Source of the DNA: Trebonia sp963759545
GTDB lineage: Bacteria; Actinomycetota; Actinomycetes; Streptosporangiales; Streptosporangiaceae
Direction: 5' to 3'
NCBI GenBank assembly: GCA_963759545.1
Contig: CAVXAB010000021.1
Coordinates: forward strand, 1-64,000
Length of the DNA: 64,000 nt
In this document: one piece after another, positions 62,782 to 64,000 of the stretch
Layout of the letters: every line of letters starts with the position of its first letter
Numbering within the stretch: position 1 is the first letter of the stretch
Notes under the pieces: generated by a model
What the model saw: the letters and a program-made list of their open reading frames with translations, nothing else
The model's database searches: none
What the model was told of the DNA's origin: nothing
Position numbers and translations under genes: made by a program

Positions 62782-62929
62782 CTAGTCGAGCAGCGCGGTG
62801 AGCTTCTTCGGTGCGAGGATCCGGTAGCTCTCGGTCACGAGCTCACGGATCTCCTCCCAGTCCGTCACCACGCGTCCGTTCGGATAAAGGAGCCTTGAAT
62901 TTCCGAACGGAAGCGTGGCCTCTCACCAT
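62782..62929 (-). pseudogene. C-terminal stub of a MmcQ/YjbR-like protein
   Basis: TLPFGNSRLLYPNGRVVTDW, then EEIRELVTESYRILAPKKLT, ALLD and a stop: the C-terminus of a ~120-residue MmcQ/YjbR-like (DNA-binding fold) protein, the APKKL end being typical. A TGA lies in frame just upstream and no start codon or N-terminal half exists. Family call is moderate only. Confidence 0.55.
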
Positions 62930-62973
62930 GCCTGCTTCATTACCCGAGGCTGCAGGCGCAGAGCTTGTTGTTA

Positions 62974-64000
62974 TTAGCCAGGTCGGCCGGTTATCGTGAC
63001 CGCGGCGGGCGTTGCTGGCGCGTTTGCCGCGTCCCCGGCGTAACTGGCGGTGTAGGTATAGGTGCCGCGGACGTGGAGGGCATCTGTCACCGTGAAGGTG
63101 CCGTCGGCCGCCGTGATGGCGGTCAGCGTCTCGACCGGGTTCTTCCCGGCGCCGGAGATGGTCCTGGTGATCGTGACCTTCGCGCCTGGCAGCGCGGCCT
63201 GCGTCCCGGTGAGCAGGGTGGTGAGCTGGCCGGTCAGCGTGACGCGGCCGTGCGCCGTGCCTGAGGCGGGGCCGCTCAGGGTGAGGGTAGTCATGGCTCG
63301 CGCGTCCAGCGCCTCGACCGTGAACGAGACCGGGTCTCCGGTCGTGTCGTTGTTCTGGATGACCGCGTACAGGTTCTCGGAGTCCGCGGACAAGGCGAGG
63401 GCGGCGACGATGACGGCCGGGCTCTCCAGCGTGTAGGCCGCCCTGTAGCTCGAGAAGCTCGTGGCACCGGGCGGATAGACGAACACGTCCGGGGTCGTAT
63501 CGGGGAAGCCGGAATACGGTGGAGCGGCCACCGCGACGGTGCCATCGCCGGCGGCGGCGGCGTCGACATCGTCGGTACCGTAGAACACCTGCGGGCTCAG
63601 GTCCGCGGTGCTGTAAGACACGCCATTGCAGAGAAACGCGGCACCGCCGGTGAGGACGGCCAGGCCATTCGGCGCCCAGCAGGATTGAATGGACTGCGTC
63701 GAGGCGATCTGGGTGACCGCGGCCGGGTTGGAGACGTTGAAGCTGGCTACCGTCGGCGGGTTAGTCCCCAAGCTCGATGTCACCAGGGTGCCGCTCTGGT
63801 CCGCCGGGTCGGCGGAGATCAGCGGCGGGAACCCCTCCCAGCCCACCGGGAAAGGCGTCGCGTCGAATGAGCCGGTCGACGGGTCGATCGAGCCGATGGC
63901 GAAGAATGCGCCCACTTCGTCGTAGCTCACCCAGAGCCGGCCGCTTTGCACCGCCACGGAATAGGCGGGGGAGCCGATGCTGTAAAAGCTGGTCTGCTGG
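62974..64000 (-). CDS. Partial: beta-propeller plus Ig-like surface protein
   Basis: The frame runs off the right edge (begins ...TSFYSIGSPAYSVAVQSGRL). The N-terminal part visible has propeller-like repeats (GTLVTSSLGTNPPTVASFNV, NGLAVLTGGAAFLCNGVSYS, AVAAPPYSGFPD); the C-terminal ~110 residues form an Ig-like/bacterial adhesin-type domain (TTLTLSGPASGTAHGRVTLT...GTFTVTDALHVRGTYTYTAS). Probably secreted or anchored and binds a ligand or surface; no catalytic site seen. The true start and any signal peptide are outside the window. Confidence 0.8.
   Translation of the reverse strand, partial: QQTSFYSIGSPAYSVAVQSGRLWVSYDEVGAFFAIGSIDPSTGSFDATPFPVGWEGFPPLISADPADQSGTLVTSSLGTNPPTVASFNVSNPAAVTQIASTQSIQSCWAPNGLAVLTGGAAFLCNGVSYSTADLSPQVFYGTDDVDAAAAGDGTVAVAAPPYSGFPDTTPDVFVYPPGATSFSSYRAAYTLESPAVIVAALALSADSENLYAVIQNNDTTGDPVSFTVEALDARAMTTLTLSGPASGTAHGRVTLTGQLTTLLTGTQAALPGAKVTITRTISGAGKNPVETLTAITAADGTFTVTDALHVRGTYTYTASYAGDAANAPATPAAVTITGRPG

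Noticed and set aside
58753..62898. Long plus-strand frames over the MMPL and flavin monooxygenase genes (540 and 661 codons)
   Set aside because: Composition is that of antisense shadows; both complements carry confident family motifs.
1..64000. CRISPR arrays, tRNA/rRNA genes, transposases, integrases
   Set aside because: No regularly spaced direct repeats, cloverleaf or ribosomal-like sequence, and no DDE or tyrosine recombinase motifs were found by eye; a computational scan could still find small elements.

Overview
The window is about 70% G+C, with tightly packed genes, frequent GTG/TTG starts, ATGA-type overlaps and many actinobacteria-specific families (DUF574-type SAM methyltransferase, DUF6461, DUF6879, DUF5753 helix-turn-helix proteins, ECF42 sigma factor with YCII partner, Pkn kinase). 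It most resembles the accessory part of a filamentous actinobacterial chromosome (Streptosporangiales/Streptomyces-like); the genus cannot be read from the sequence. I saw no tRNA, rRNA, CRISPR array, transposase or replication origin.

Layout. 0-6 kb: a VOC protein, then a flavin monooxygenase translationally coupled to an unrecognised 610-residue helical protein. Divergent from that pair is a membrane-anchored protein with an internal duplication, and the shared intergenic region carries two copies of one motif. 6-12.7 kb: histidine utilisation operon (IclR regulator, hutH, hutU, hutF, hutI) with a candidate IclR operator before both the regulator and hutH. 12.7-17 kb: a decayed patch with two broken SAM methyltransferases, a DUF6461 protein cut from its C-terminal helix-turn-helix by a stop codon, a small membrane protein and a frameshifted secreted DUF5666/PepSY-like protein. 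17.3-19.5 kb: OmpR-type two-component system. 19.7-22.3 kb: a regulatory cluster (small protein, DUF6879, DUF5753-type HTH, HATPase_c_2-like ATPase, small protein) that ends against a decapitated Tat-signal gene, so it looks inserted.

22.4-32.8 kb: a rhamnoside (plant polysaccharide) uptake and hydrolysis locus: ABC transporter, two GH78-like glycosidases, an aldo/keto reductase and a divergent AraC regulator. 32.8-36.3 kb: a broken DHFR-like reductase, an ATP-dependent DNA ligase and an NmrA-like protein. 36.5-38.4 kb: a clearly lower-G+C, horizontally acquired P-loop ATPase (Sll1717-like), the best candidate for an uncharacterised defence-type system. 38.8-49 kb: fused CoA-transferase, 2-hydroxyacid dehydrogenase, universal stress protein, a second DUF6461-HTH protein, rpiA, MBL hydrolase, OhrR-like MarR, and a TetR divergent from a frameshifted acyl-CoA dehydrogenase. 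49-64 kb: a VOC gene between two truncated Rossmann leaders, an SDR, a Pkn-type kinase with a tandem repeat that breaks its frame, an IclR regulator with a MetE-like protein, a DHFR-like protein with DUF4287, ECF42 sigma with its YCII partner, MMPL transporter, flavin monooxygenase, and a partial beta-propeller/Ig-like surface protein.

A striking feature of the whole window is the number of broken genes (about fourteen). Several differ from an intact frame by one base in G+C-rich runs, which could be real decay or consensus errors. Others (nonsense split, internal deletion, N-terminal leaders, C-terminal stubs) are real rearrangement scars. All family assignments come from reading motifs by eye; no database search was run.
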